Positions 33,646 through 45,228 of a DNA stretch of 64,000 nucleotides are shown one piece after another. The notes under the pieces were generated by a model, which was not told the DNA's origin, searched no databases, and saw only the letters and a list, made by a program, of their open reading frames with translations. The stretch is from Persicaria tinctoria (taxonomy: Eukaryota; Streptophyta; Magnoliopsida; Caryophyllales; Polygonaceae). Location: the NCBI GenBank assembly GCA_037127255.1, contig JBANSL010000012.1:34587115-34651114 (forward strand), in the 5' to 3' direction. The translations under genes and the position numbers were made by a program. Each line of letters starts with the position of its first letter. Position 1 is the first letter of the stretch.

Positions 33646-34728
33646 AGCAAGAGGGTAATATTGGGCAATTTGGAGGACAAGAGGTACATAGTAGTTTTGG
33701 ATGGCATCAGGAGAGATGGTGAATGGACATCCATTAAACGGGCGCTGCCTGATCGTTTCAATGGTAGTGCGATGATCATTACCACCCAGTATGATGATGT
33801 TGCTCAAAGTTTTGCTCAAAGTTTTGCGGATCTAGATAATCACATTCTCCGCGTCAATGACTCTCGTAGTGGTCAGAGCTTCAACTTGCTCACAAAATCT
33901 CAACTACAAAATCCCTTAAGGGGCCTTAAAAAATTGTTCAGTATCATCAACGGAAACTACTTAAAGGGGTATGTACTATATACTGGTGTGGAAATTAATG
34001 AATATGCTAAGTATGATTATAAATTGTTAAAAATGCAGGTTAATTACAAGAAAAGGGATCTAGATAATGTGGTTGAAATCTTGTTTTGGCTTGTCTATCC
34101 TCTATGTGATGGTGATGTTGGTTTGTCAAAGGCGAACTCTATTTGTAATCATCTTGCAAACTCTTTGTGTTTACAGGTTTGGTTCATTGGTGGGTTCAAC
34201 ATTTTGTCTCATCTTCTGCTTGATGGGCCATTTGTTGCTCCTCTTTTAATTTTTTTTCCGATAATCAAGTCCCTTTGCATCAGTAGATTGCTAAAGATCT
34301 TGTCCATTCGCCCATGGCGGATTGATTTTCATACACTTTTGTATAGAATCTCAAATAATGTGGGTGGTCGAATCTTGTTGGGTTGCGTATATTGCAATCT
34401 TTATTGCTTCCAGATTCTGGTCCTAGTTTATCGGCTGTGCAATTTGCAGTCTTTATTCCTATCGAACTATCGCTTGAGATCCTCGGGCCATCATGTCCAC
34501 TGTTGTACTGTTTTTATGGCATGTGCTTTAATAACGAGATCTATATTACAACCGTGTAATTTTAGACATGGTAGAACACATTGTGAGCTTAATTATTTTT
34601 TGAAAAAACAACACACAAGTAAATTACATACCAAAATCGTTTTACAAGTACACCAGCTATGCTTAATTATCAACTTTTTTAATCCTTCCGGGAGTCCAGC
34701 TATGTATAATCATCTATGTGTAAAGGCT
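33646..34728 (+). pseudogene. NB-ARC (plant NLR) fragment
   Basis: Directly after the 17-bp repeat an open frame reads KRYIVVLDGIRRDGEW, which fits the NB-ARC kinase-2 motif (usual form RYLVVLDDIW, here with the second Asp as Gly). About 25 residues on comes FNGSAMIITTQYDDVA, the RNBS-B motif. The frame stays open to 34740, but after about 33950 the residues no longer resemble an NLR; no P-loop, GLPL or MHD motif is seen. NLRs are intracellular immune receptors; this piece cannot work as one. It is probably a retrotransposed or captured fragment, since it starts at the insertion edge. Confidence 0.7.
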
Positions 34729-35884
34729 CGGATTTTTTAAATCCTAATGTCTCAAAGAAAAGAAACTTAAAATGAATTTAAAGGAAAAACTCATTAAATC
34801 GGATTTTATTTCCGCTTTTAGATTTCGGAAAAAAAATAAAAATAAATGATAATAATAAAATAAAATAAATTGGATTTCATAATTATTTTCGGATCCAAGA
34901 TGTCGACAAAAAAAATTAGATCGATTCCGTCTTTCACCTCGGATATTCAAATTTCCGACTTGTAAGCGCAAATTTCCATCTCATATCACCAATTCTTATC
35001 TAATCTCTACACTTGGTCCCCATATTTGACCAATTCCAACTCAACCCCCTCTTTTGGAAAATCTTATCCACTCCTTTCCTTCCTTGATTCTTCCCTCCAT
35101 AGCAAACAAACAACACCCTACCGCCCTCTATTTTGATTGGCAGTGACAGCTGAGCACAACCCCGTACCCTCTTCAAAATCAGATTGCTTGACCTATTTTC
35201 CACACCCACACAAACCCAAAGGTCAAACACTCCCTTACCTCCTTTTTCTCATCCTTGGAGCTGCCGAGAGCAGCAGAACCCCATTTCATCCTCCTTGTAA
35301 TTGTTCATCCACCCCCAACATTCCACCTCCCAGCTTCGTCGTCGTCCTTGGCCGGAGCCAAAACCGAGCACCATCTTCCCCAATCTTTCTCCTCTTTCTG
35401 CGAGACACCAGCAGTAGGCTTCCCACACCTCCTCGGAGCCACCAGAAGCAACAACGAAAGCAGGCCGACTTCCCTGGAGACCGAGCGCAGCCGCCGCCTT
35501 TCTATCGTGTCCCCTGTTTTCCCGTTCTTGAGCTCGGTGAGTCCTTCTTTACTCCCGTTTCGCTATCAAGCCGATAAAGAATCCGCCTTTTGACCTGTTA
35601 TTGCCTTCCTAGGCCAAGCCAGTGCTGATTCGTCCCCGACGAGGCCCAATCGCGCTCCGACGAGGCCGAATCGAGCATTACGGCGAGACGAGACCCCCTC
35701 GGTGAGCTCTTCCTTCTTCTTCCCTTCCTTTTCTGTAATGAGTGTGTGTCGGGTGGTCATGGTCGAAGTCGGAGCCGACGGCTCCTATCTCTTTCCGTTT
35801 CGAGACGCCGGCGAGCTCCAAGCTCCCATCCTTCCTTTTTTTAGAACGCAGGAGTTCTGGGGGAGACAATGAGTAGTGTCTCAG

Positions 35885-36850
35885 GAGGGTGGTACACATA
35901 CACTAGGTGTATGTTTTTAATTCTACACCACTAATTAAAAATTGACACGTGTATTTAGAGAGTTTTTATCTAAAAAATCTAAAACTTTCAAAAACTGTTT
36001 TTTTAATGCAAAAAAAACTGTTTTTTTATAATGAAAAAAAAAAACTGTTTTTTGAACCGTTTGAAATTTTGAATTAAATAAATCAAATTTCAATTTTTAT
36101 TTTTACAATCATATTAGTCAAATAAATTTTATTCATTTTTCATATAATATTCAACCATAAGACATAGTTACTTTCATTTAGCATTTCAAATTGTTTACAT
36201 TTTATAAATGTAAATAAAAGAGTAAATATATTATAATGAAGAATTTATATAACTTATATATAATGAAAATATAAGTTATTTGATATAATTTTTTTATTAA
36301 TATTTAATTTCAATGAAATTAAATATATCAAGTATGCTTTAATAAAGTTGAAAAATATTTCAAAATAAAATAAAATACAGCTAGGGAAAAAATTGAATTG
36401 TAAAGAATTTGAGCTAAATCTATATATAATTACCAAATTAATATATATAATTACCAAAACAAGATTTAATATTGGAATATATAATTACTAAAACAATATA
36501 TAATATTGGAATATATAATTACCAAAACAATATTTAATATTGGAATATATAATTACCAAATTAATAATTACAGAGTATATTCCAATTAAAAATATTTAAA
36601 ATTCGAATTCATTTCATTAATTAATATATATAATTACTGAAAAAATAATTTAAAATACAATTTTTTTGTAGTCGGCAAAAATTCAGTGCAAAGTTGAAAA
36701 TCACCCATTTCAATTTTTAGGAAGTTTGAAAATTATTAACGGTATCCATAATTCTAAAATATTTAACCTTATTTTTTAATGCCACGTGGCAAACTTCTAT
36801 TAGTGGTGTAGGTTTGAACATATACACTCAGTGTATCTGTACATTTGTCC
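35885..36850. mobile_element. Mutator-like MITE with 9-bp TSD
   Basis: AGTGTCTCA flanks both sides (35876-35884, 36851-36859). The left end GGAGGGTGGTACACATACAC and the complement of the right end GGACAAATGTACAGATACAC are inverted repeats. Pairing extends inward through CTACACCACTAAT and CACGTGG/ACACGTG. A 9-bp duplication with long TIRs is the Mutator (MULE) signature. The AT-rich interior has no transposase. Confidence 0.93.
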
Positions 36851-36859
36851 AGTGTCTCA

Positions 36860-36875
36860 CCCCCCCCCCCCCCCC
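36860..36875. repeat. Poly-C tract
   Basis: Sixteen consecutive C residues directly after the right target duplication of the Mutator-like MITE. Confidence 0.95.
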
Positions 36876-38192
36876 TTTCCTCTTACCTAGCGGGCCTCTC
36901 TTGCCATCTCATTTGCCACATAGGCATGGCCCCCTCCTCCTTTTTTTCAAAACGTTGCTTCTTCGGAATGAGATGGAAGAGATTTGAAATGGTTTGGGCC
37001 TATTTTCTGATGGGCCGTGTGGGTGTTTTAAAAACAAAGAGAGGTTATGGGCCAATTTTCTTTCTAACTTAAAAAACCTGATGGGTTGGGGTTAAATGTC
37101 CGAAAATAAGAGGGAAATTGGGCATAAATTTGTTAATTCGAAAATTTGAGATAAAAGGAGCCGGTTTTGGAATCTTATAATTATAAGGGTGAGTTTTGGT
37201 AATTTAAAAAGGGATGATTTTATTAAATGAAAATTGTTGGGAGTTTAAAGGATTTAGAAATATTTTATGAAAGTGTTATAAGAAAATGGTACTTAAAATA
37301 ATATTGAATATTATTGAGATTTAAATGAGAAAACATTATTATTGAGACTTAAAGATGATATTAGGGTGATTTGAAATATAAAATATGAGACTTGGATATT
37401 TAAAAAGGATATTGTCGAATTTACATCGAAAAAGGAATTTGACGAGCGTTTTCAAGGATCGGAATTTCTAACTAGTTGACTCGGATTTTAAAGCGGTTTC
37501 AGGACTAACTCGGGAACTATATGATCAGTGACTAACTAGTATGATTGATGTGAATGGTTGACTAATATCATGATTGGTGTGTACTAATGGCATGATTGAT
37601 TGACTAATGGCATGATGAAGTGTTAGACTTGTGTATCGTTAATTTATGCTTTCGAGATATGATGAATATGGTGAACTTAATATATGTGATATGTAGATTA
37701 TTATTGCGGATATATTGTGGCGAATACATGATTGTGGCTGAATGGAATGATGAGAATGATATGGTCTTGTGGAATGTGGCAATATGATGGATGGTTGAAT
37801 TTGACGGAACGATGATTGTGATATGGTTGTTATTCTGGTTGAATGATGTATATTTGAGTGCTTGAATGATTAGACGTAGACTTATATACGTGTTCTGATA
37901 TGTATATAGGTGATCTTTAATCTATCGTAATGCTTGCCTTGCTGTTCTGCACCACCAGGTGAGTTCCTATATGAGCTCACTCAGATTCGAAAAGAGATCT
38001 CCCTGCTTGTAGCCATGTGCATACTAGGTGCTGCATTCATAATAAAGCATGTCATGTAGTATCCTGCTAGGATTGCACTCATGATTGAGCATTCATTTAC
38101 TCATTGCTTTTGTAAACAGAACGGTCGTTATCTGTGAAGTAACTAGAGTCATTGCTAGGGTTATAGGACGACCTAGTCCCATCGGGTCCCGT

Positions 38193-40640
38193 GGATGTCA
38201 TTACCGGCAAAACTCATCATGAGGTCTTTTTATGGGTTGTAATGGGGCCAAGGTAGAAAACATAAGGTATGGAACAATTTAGGCCATGTGGTGCTCATAA
38301 TCCGGGAACTAAGAAAGCAACCAAATCACAATACCACTCATAAACTCATACCATAACTATACAATGTAATACAACTCCAATCTCAAGCATATAACTTTAC
38401 AAACCATACTCAGCTCATTCCTTTATTCTCTTTTTTTCTTTTGTTTTTTTTTTCATTTTCATGCTATAATAAATGATTTTCCTTGACTTTTACCCCTAAG
38501 TGAATTTTATCCTCCTTAGGTCCCAACTAACGAATGTACTAGCAATAATCAAACATCTAATAAGGGTACATCAAATATACAATCCCCCACTAAAAATCAT
38601 CATCCACAATATAAATATTTACCAACCATTCCTAATTCCCAGATGGGGTCAGGCTATAATTGGCTATAGAAAATCTTGTGGAGCTACAAAAGAATAGGCA
38701 ATTAGGCTCAAATTGGCTTAAAGCAGAGGATCATATATAAGGTGGAATAGAGTCAAATAGGTTTAATAAAGGTGCCTCAATCATGTGAAATTTACCAATA
38801 ACAAACATATAAGTACAACCTTGATATAGATAACAAAATCAATTCCAAGAGGTAGAAGTATTGGAGAGTATTCACACACATGGAACAAGAGCAAAAAGAC
38901 TCAATGAAGTGTAGTCCCAATAAGGCCAAAAATCAATCTCACAAGGTTAAAATTTTGTTGGATTTCAGTCATGCTAGGAACTTAGATCATACAAGCTCAA
39001 TTATGTTCACCTAGCTATGTTCCCCATAAAAACTATAAGTGGGATAGGGCTAAAACAATTCAAACATGTCATGAGACTTATATGATCATAACTTCAATAA
39101 TAATTTTGAAGACTCACTTGGCTAGGTGGTTGTTTAGACAATGACATACTTTATGCAAATGCATGATTTTTTTCCTTTTCATTATTTTCAATTTTTCCCT
39201 TTTTGTTTTTTCTTAAAATAAAACTAAGATGCAAAGCATTAAAACATGAATGTTATGTAGAATAATTTAAACATGCTCGATATGCAATGCAATCTACTAT
39301 GTACACTAATCCCCTCCCCCACACTTGAAACTTTCATTGTCCCAATGAAATTAAAACAACAAAAATTAGAAAGAACCAGGGAGTAGAAAAGTAAAACTCA
39401 AAAGCTCACTGGTATGGCGGAGGTGAATGTGAAGCACTAAAGAAATAGCGTAAAAAACAAGCGAAAAAGAGGCTGCAGGGCTGGCCACGGGTGCTGCCTC
39501 CTAGGCCGTGGGTGCGGCTATTCCAGAACCATCCCCAATTTTGGCCGCATGTGCGGTTTCTGGGCCGCGGGTGTGGTTTCAGTGTTGTTGCCCAGACTTT
39601 CCGCGGCCGCTGCCTTTCCAAAGCATTGCCTTTCCTACCTTCTTCTTTCTTCCCCCTGAAAGGTTAGTCTAACATGGCGGAAAACAACTTCCTAAAATCT
39701 ACGACTATTCTAATTATGCTAAGAAAAATGAAAAATTAATAGAGAAAAGAAAACTTATAGTCTACTTACCTCGGGTTGCCTCCCGAGAAGCGCCTTTGTT
39801 TCTCGCCCTTGGCTTGGCTTTGTGTTGAAGCTTAAGACACTGATCAGACATAGTCAAAGCCCTCAGCGACCTGTCAAACTCTTGTACACAACTAACAAAC
39901 AAGCATGCACTACATACAAATAAATTAAAATTAAATAATAATACATTTAAGAATCGTTTCGACTTATTGTATTCATGAGCTTGACTACCCACAGAGGGTA
40001 TATAATACCACCAATTTAGTTCTATTGGTGGCTTGTCAAAGTAGCAGTCAAATGGATCAACGTATCCACCAATATTCTCTCTAGTGTAGGAGACAACCTT
40101 TACCTGCTCTGTACCCTCAGTAATAGGCTCTGGACTTGATTCATCAATGGGCGAGCTAGGGATGATCTCGTCAGATGGAGTGTCTTCTTCCTCTATCTTC
40201 TCAGTGTGATTTTCCACAATGACCTCAAGAGGTTCAACAGAAGTCTCAATGATTGGAGATACTTGGGGAAGTGACTCATTCTGCGCACATTGAAAATCCA
40301 TGTAGCAGAAAAAATCCCACATCTCCAAGAGTCCCATATCTAATAAACCTCCATCACTCATGTGCTCAGCAAGGCTCCGTGTCTCAGCAGTCATACCATC
40401 AAAGATGCATAGAAGTACTTCCCTTGTACTAGCTTGATAACCCCATGAACAAAGATTATTAATGTACTCCTGCAGTCTGATGAAGTATTGATGAAAACTC
40501 TCTCTGTCTAACCACAATAACCTCACCTTCAACATATGTTAGTAACAAGAGTGTGGACCATGTAAGTGGTCCACACCAAGGTTAGAAATTAAACACATAA
40601 AGTAAACAAATAAAAGTTCCCCGACAACGGTGCCAAATTT
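38193..40640 (-). mobile_element. Athila-like internal region, second element
   Basis: On the minus strand the order from the primer site is: PBS complement at 40621-40635 (CCGACAACGGTGCCA), gag-like ORF (40535-39762), a GC-rich stretch with repeated GGCCGCNNGTGCGG (39480-39620), the motif CCCTCCCCCACACTTGAAAC at 39309, then non-coding sequence to 38193. No protease, reverse transcriptase or integrase is seen. The 3' LTR is missing at the junction with LTR copy 2. Confidence 0.75.
39762..40535 (-). CDS. Gag-like ORF of Athila-like element
   Basis: 257 codons starting about 90 bp inside the primer site. The N-terminal part FHQYFIRLQEYINNLCSWGY then LCIFDGMTAETRSLAEHMSD fits the C-terminal half of the retrotransposon gag family (usual form: YF.RF..LL..CP.HG....L...FY.GL). 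Its upstream part is lacking. An acidic middle (TEKIEEEDTPSDEI) follows, and the end carries PPIELNWWYYIPS and EFDRSLRALTMS. The last two motifs and GMTAET recur in the ORF at 44032-45006 of another element, so a second conserved region exists beyond gag. The role is presumably capsid-like, but the first half is missing. Confidence 0.6.
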   Translation of the reverse strand: MLKVRLLWLDRESFHQYFIRLQEYINNLCSWGYQASTREVLLCIFDGMTAETRSLAEHMSDGGLLDMGLLEMWDFFCYMDFQCAQNESLPQVSPIIETSVEPLEVIVENHTEKIEEEDTPSDEIIPSSPIDESSPEPITEGTEQVKVVSYTRENIGGYVDPFDCYFDKPPIELNWWYYIPSVGSQAHEYNKSKRFLNVLLFNFNLFVCSACLFVSCVQEFDRSLRALTMSDQCLKLQHKAKPRARNKGASREATRGK

Positions 40641-41891
40641 TGACAGGACAAAATCGTCAAATTCCTATCAAAAGAATATCCAAAGTAGCCAACTAGTATA
40701 GCTAGTAAGTCCAGAGTCGATCCACAGGGAACTAGCGTTACTTTATGCGTTATAATTACCAACAAGAGTAAACAAGGGGTTGTAGAGATGTGAAAAATGC
40801 AAAGAATTGAATAAGTAAATAATGGTGATGGTTGTAAACAATGATGAATGAGATGTTTCACCTATGAATCTCAACTTTGGTTCGTCTACTTGATCATAGT
40901 TATTCCTTCTAGTTGCATATTTTCTATATCCACTCTTATCTTGATTTAAATAGATTATTAGTCCTATGAGTCCTAATAATCCCTTATTCACAGGCAATCT
41001 TAACACGGATTAAGGTTTAATCCTAGGAATAACACTTAGTCTCAAGATATATAAAGCTTATAAGCAATATTAATTCCCTAAAGAACTAACATTTAACCTA
41101 TAGTCAACTTCTTATACAATCAAGCTTTTCTATAAGATCTACTCAATTGTATTTTCTACTTTGGATTAGGTTTCACAAACGTATGAATCAAAACCCTAGC
41201 AATGATGCAATTCTAACGAGGTTGTGAATCAAGATAGAATCAACACCACAAGCAATTAAATCACAAAGAAATCGAAGTAGATAACAGAAAACAACTAGAA
41301 TTCCAAACTCACAATTCAACAAAACCCAGTCTTGATCGTAGGCAAAACAAGATGAGTTTAGTTGCTCATGCTCCTAAATGGCGTCTCTCAATTCTTCCAA
41401 GGATAAAAGATTACCTAAAACCATCTAAAATAAGTCTTTAAATACCTAAGAATACCGTATTAAAAAACCTAGAAAGTATTTCCCAAAGATAGGCCCACTC
41501 AAGAGGAATAGAAAATCGGCGTTGAGTCCGGCCCAGGAAAATCGCGGGCGGTTCCCCCTTGGCCGCAGGTGCGGCTATTGCAGAGAACCCTGGAATTCTG
41601 GCAGCACTTGCGGTTTTGGTGGCCGCGGGTGCAGTTTTCTGTCTTGCCTTGTTCCTCTAGCAGCGAGGGCTGTTTTTCACTTTTATATGCCCTTTGCCTC
41701 TTCCTTGTGCATTCCAACTTGGATTCTCTAGCTTGTTCTCACCTCCATATGGTCTATAGAACTCTCATGATTGACCTCCTTACTACTTCGGATCCTCAAT
41801 CTACAAATAAACACTAAACTTGTGTAGATTCTGGACTTAAACACCAAATGAGAAAACAAGTAAACTAACCCCTTAAAATGCATTATATACA
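40641..41891 (-). mobile_element. Athila-like 5' LTR, minus strand
   Basis: Starts TGACAGGACAAAATCG right after the primer site complement and ends ATGCATTATATACA; TG/CA ends are present. GAGTCGATCCACAGGGAAC near 40708 and a GC-rich GGCCGCAGGTGCGGCTATTG module near 41561 match features of the other Athila-like LTRs here. Length 1251 bp. LINE sequence starts directly after it. Confidence 0.8.
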
Positions 41892-42428
41892 TCTAAAAAG
41901 AACAACAAGCAAAAAAAGATTCAGTGGCGCAAGCCTCCAAGGGGTACGTTCAAACTTAATTTCGATGGTTCCTCTCTTTCTAATGGCGACCGTTCTTCCG
42001 ATGTTGTTATTATGGATTGGGAAGGTCGCCCAGTCTCCATTCACCACCAGCAAATTGGTAAACAGAATCCACTTACAGCAGAGGCTCTTGCCATCAAAAT
42101 AGGAGTCCATCTAGTATTGCGACTCAATTTACATAGGATCCAAATTGAAGGTGATTGCAAGATAATTATGGATCATTTAAAGGGGAAGTCTAAATGCCCT
42201 TGGGAGATAGAACTAATTCTTTCTGACGTTCAAGTCATGCTATCGACTGTGAGAGAAGTAGTGTTCTTTCATGTTCCTCGTATGGGCAATACAGTGGCGG
42301 ATAAGGATGCACACCTTTGCCGCTCTGCCTGAGGAGTCGATATAGTAAAATGACCCAGGTCTCCTTGACCTCATCCGTAAGGATGCTGCCGGGTAGGGCC
42401 AGCCCACCCGAATTCTTTCCTAATAAAA
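41892..42428 (+). mobile_element. LINE 3' end (RNase H) of the 8.8-kb block
   Basis: The plus-strand frame 41894-42332 encodes WRKPPRGTFKLNFDGSSLSN, then MDWEGRPVSIHHQQIGKQNP, IQIEGDCKIIMDHLKGKSK and VPRMGNTVADKDAHLCRSA, then a stop. This is the RNase H end of an L1-like ORF2, closely related to the minus-strand LINE at 21223. The 3' end ...GAATTCTTTCCTAATAAAA runs into the right 17-bp repeat. Its upstream part is interrupted or replaced by the LTR at 40641-41891. Confidence 0.88.
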
Positions 42429-42445
42429 AAAAGGACATCAATAAA
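42429..42445. repeat. 17-bp direct repeat, right copy
   Basis: AAAAGGACATCAATAAA as at 33629-33645, adjoining the A-rich LINE 3' end; Athila-like sequence (GCATAGTCCCAATAAGGC) resumes after it. Confidence 0.85.
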
Positions 42446-43674
42446 GCATAGTCCCAATAAGGCTAACAAAAACTCATGAGGTAAATTTTTGTTGGATTTC
42501 AATGACACCTAAAATGTAAGAGTTATACATGTTCAATCAATCCATTATCTTATGCTCCAATAGATTAAGCAAATTAGACAAGGATCAACAATTCAAGCAT
42601 ATCATGGAACTTGTAATCGGATCAAGAATAAATAAATATAAGACAAGTGGTAAAGATGGGGTTATCTGATATATCCTAAATCTAGAATGTCATGCATGCT
42701 AATTTTTTTCTTCTTTTTATATGATTTTCAGTTTTTTTTTTATAATATGCAAGACTAAAAATAATAACCATGAAATGAAAAAACAAGAAATAAATATAGA
42801 CAGTGCAACCTAAATGCAAACATGTATTCAAACACAGGAGTGTGATGAATAAAATAGAAGGAGAAGAATAAAATAGAAGGAGAAGAATACTTACGGAGTC
42901 ATCTACTGATCTACGTATCAAGGGGAGGTGATGAATTCAAACACAGGAGTGTGATGAGCCATTGTTCTTTCTCGTCTCGACCTCAAGGAGACACCACAGC
43001 CTACCATCTACAACCAAAGACAAGGCAACACCAACAAGAAATCTTTGTTTTCCAAGAAAGGACAACTTTCAATAATACTCAATGGTGTCAAACCACTTAC
43101 AATAACACACAACAAAGCCACAAACATCAACAATTTGCAAATTGATAACAATTAAGAATAAATTGATCAAAACTATAATCGATAAACTCAACAAGAAACT
43201 CTTATCAAGTTTAATATCAAAAAGCAAGATCAATTCAAATGCTCAAGACTCATAATTCCCAAATTTGTAATTTAACAATTAGGCACAAAAAATCCCAAAT
43301 CCAAATCACAAGCCTCAATCAATCTAATTCATCCACAAATTCCTCATCAACAAATTCCTAATTCACCCGATCAATTCATCAATGTCATAAATTCAATAAA
43401 TTTCACAAAACTAAGAATTGTAGGGTTTATGAAAAACTTACTGGACGGCTATAATAGAGGAGAGGAGAGAGAGGAAGGATGCTGTCGGATGTGGTGGGTT
43501 GCCGGAGTGGGACTCGGCCGTCGGAGAGCTGGTTAGACTAGACTCGGGGAGGCGGCGCGCTGGGAAACGGCTGCTGGCGCCTGGCGGCCGGAGGGGAGAG
43601 CAAAGGAACTCGGGAGAGAGAGACGAGATTGACGGGTTCAACATCGCATTTTTTTTATATGTGGGAAGCTTAAT

Positions 43675-43728
43675 AACTCGGGTGCGATAAAAAAAACTCG
43701 ATCGAGTTTTTTTTGTCGCACCCGAGTT
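43675..43728. repeat. 54-bp palindrome
   Basis: AACTCGGGTGCGATAAAAAA on the left is mirrored by TTTTTTGTCGCACCCGAGTT on the right around CTCGATCGAG, with at most one mismatch (GATA/TGTC). It could form a cruciform or hairpin. It sits beside further ACTCGG/CTCGAG repeats to 43795. Confidence 0.9.
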
Positions 43729-44031
43729 CCTACTCGGAGAACTGTTTGGTACTCGGATTGGCCAAAGAACTCGACCGAGCTCTTCACTCGAGTAACCTAC
43801 TGTAATTCTCTTGATTTTGGACGTCTTTTTTTTTCTTTTTTCGCTTCCGAACCCTACATGTTAGCATTCCGGAGACCCAAAAATAATAAAGAAAAAAAAC
43901 TAAAAAATAATAAAAACTACCTAATAAAATTATGAAAAATGATAATTATGAAATACTAACCTTGGGTTACCTCCCAAGAAGTGTCCTTGGTTAACTTCAT
44001 AGACTCGATGTTTTGGTTGTCCGTTTAAGAC

Positions 44032-45006
44032 CTATTCGGACATCGTCAGCGCCCTAAGCAACAAATCAAACTCTTGTGCACACCATCTAGGTAGGCGGAC
44101 ACTACATACGAATAAGTTGAAGTCAAAGTATGTCCTCAACGTCTCATATGCCCGAGTGTGACTCTGCGCCGCGGGTATGTAGAACCACCAACTCAGTTCC
44201 ATTGGTGGTATGTCGAAGTAATGAGGCCAAGGGTCGACATAATCACCGAACATCTCACCATTGCAGAGGATATCAATTCTTTGCTCAGGAGCCATAGAAA
44301 TCAGCTCCAGACTCGGTTCCTTGATAGGCGAGCTCAAGACAATCTCATCGAATGAAGGAGGCAATAAATCACATGGAATCTCACACATCGACTCATGACA
44401 CTCCGTGTTAGGAAGTAGTGTACTCTCCTCTTCATCGCTGAAGAAATTGTCATCATATGCGAACATATCCTCCTTCGCCAAAACATTATCATGCTCATAT
44501 CTCAAGGGTAGGGGAGGTAGCGGAGTAAACTCAGATGAACTTAATGAGGGAGGAATATGAAGCACACACTCACCTACATCTTCATGACTTTCTGAGCTTC
44601 CCTCGGGTGTGACAAACAGGTCCTTTCCACTCCCTAGGGTGTTCGTGGTGAGGCTCTCTATCGGGTTAACCACCGGTTTAGACGGTAGTTCACTCGCTTC
44701 ACATGCTATAATATCATTCCCCACTTGGACCATTCGGTGCACTCGTTCATCTAGTTCAATGATCTGATGACACAATTGCTCATTCTCCTCGTAGGAGGCC
44801 TTAGATAGATCCTCCAAAGATGTGTCAAAGTAATCCATTGGTTGAGGTTCTAGCGCGAAGGACACTTCCTGCAAGGCCTTGTGACCCATGTAGCAGATAA
44901 GATCCCAAATTCCCACCAAACTTAACCGTGCTAGATTTCCACTGCTCATGTATATAGCACGTGCCTTTGTCTCAGCAGTCATCCCCTCTACAACGCGGAC
45001 AACCAT
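44032..45006 (-). CDS. Gag-like ORF of Athila-like element
   Basis: 324 codons, opening about 220 bp inside the primer site. It begins VVRVVEGMTAETKARAIYMS, matching the gag-like ORF at 39762 (FDGMTAETRSLAEHMS), so only the last part of the gag fold is within this frame; upstream codons up to about 45110 look like its continuation in another frame. It then has WDLICYMG, a long acidic middle, and a conserved tail PPMELSWWFYIPAA and AQEFDLLLRALTMSE. Compared with 39762 the middle is longer by about 65 residues. No zinc knuckle is seen. Confidence 0.6.
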   Translation of the reverse strand: MVVRVVEGMTAETKARAIYMSSGNLARLSLVGIWDLICYMGHKALQEVSFALEPQPMDYFDTSLEDLSKASYEENEQLCHQIIELDERVHRMVQVGNDIIACEASELPSKPVVNPIESLTTNTLGSGKDLFVTPEGSSESHEDVGECVLHIPPSLSSSEFTPLPPLPLRYEHDNVLAKEDMFAYDDNFFSDEEESTLLPNTECHESMCEIPCDLLPPSFDEIVLSSPIKEPSLELISMAPEQRIDILCNGEMFGDYVDPWPHYFDIPPMELSWWFYIPAAQSHTRAYETLRTYFDFNLFVCSVRLPRWCAQEFDLLLRALTMSE

Positions 45007-45228
45007 ATCTCACAAGCTATCGTGGAAACCTCGCTCATTGCGGATATCCACACACCTCTGCAACCTAGTGAGATATAGGTGAAAATTCTCATCTTCGAAC
45101 TGCGATAATCTCAACATGTTAAACGGTTAGTAGCATATGTGTCATGAACCGTAAGATAGGTTCACAACAAAAGTTAGTAGCTAATTAAATTAACACACAA
45201 AAACAAGCACATAAATAGCAATTTGACT

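Larger units (their letters stand above)
34729..38192 (+). mobile_element. LTR copy 2 of the TGTAAAGG family, truncated
   Basis: Starts TGTAAAGGCTCGGATTTT. It is more diverged from copies 1 and 3, but shares the 3' half (37130-38190, for example CTCCCTGCTTGTAGCCATGT) up to ATCGGGTCCCGT. There it joins Athila-like sequence at 38193. It contains a nested Mutator-like MITE (35885-36850) and a GC-rich leader-like block (35130-35870) whose frames are not supported as genes. Confidence 0.8.

Noticed and set aside
33604..34740. 378-codon ORF as an intact NLR gene
   Set aside because: The first 14 codons are Athila-like DNA, and after about codon 115 the sequence no longer resembles NB-ARC; no P-loop, GLPL or LRR.
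35137..35899. Pro/Ser-rich ORFs of up to 146 codons
   Set aside because: The same GC-rich leader position in LTR copy 2; no domain and overlapping opposite-strand frames.
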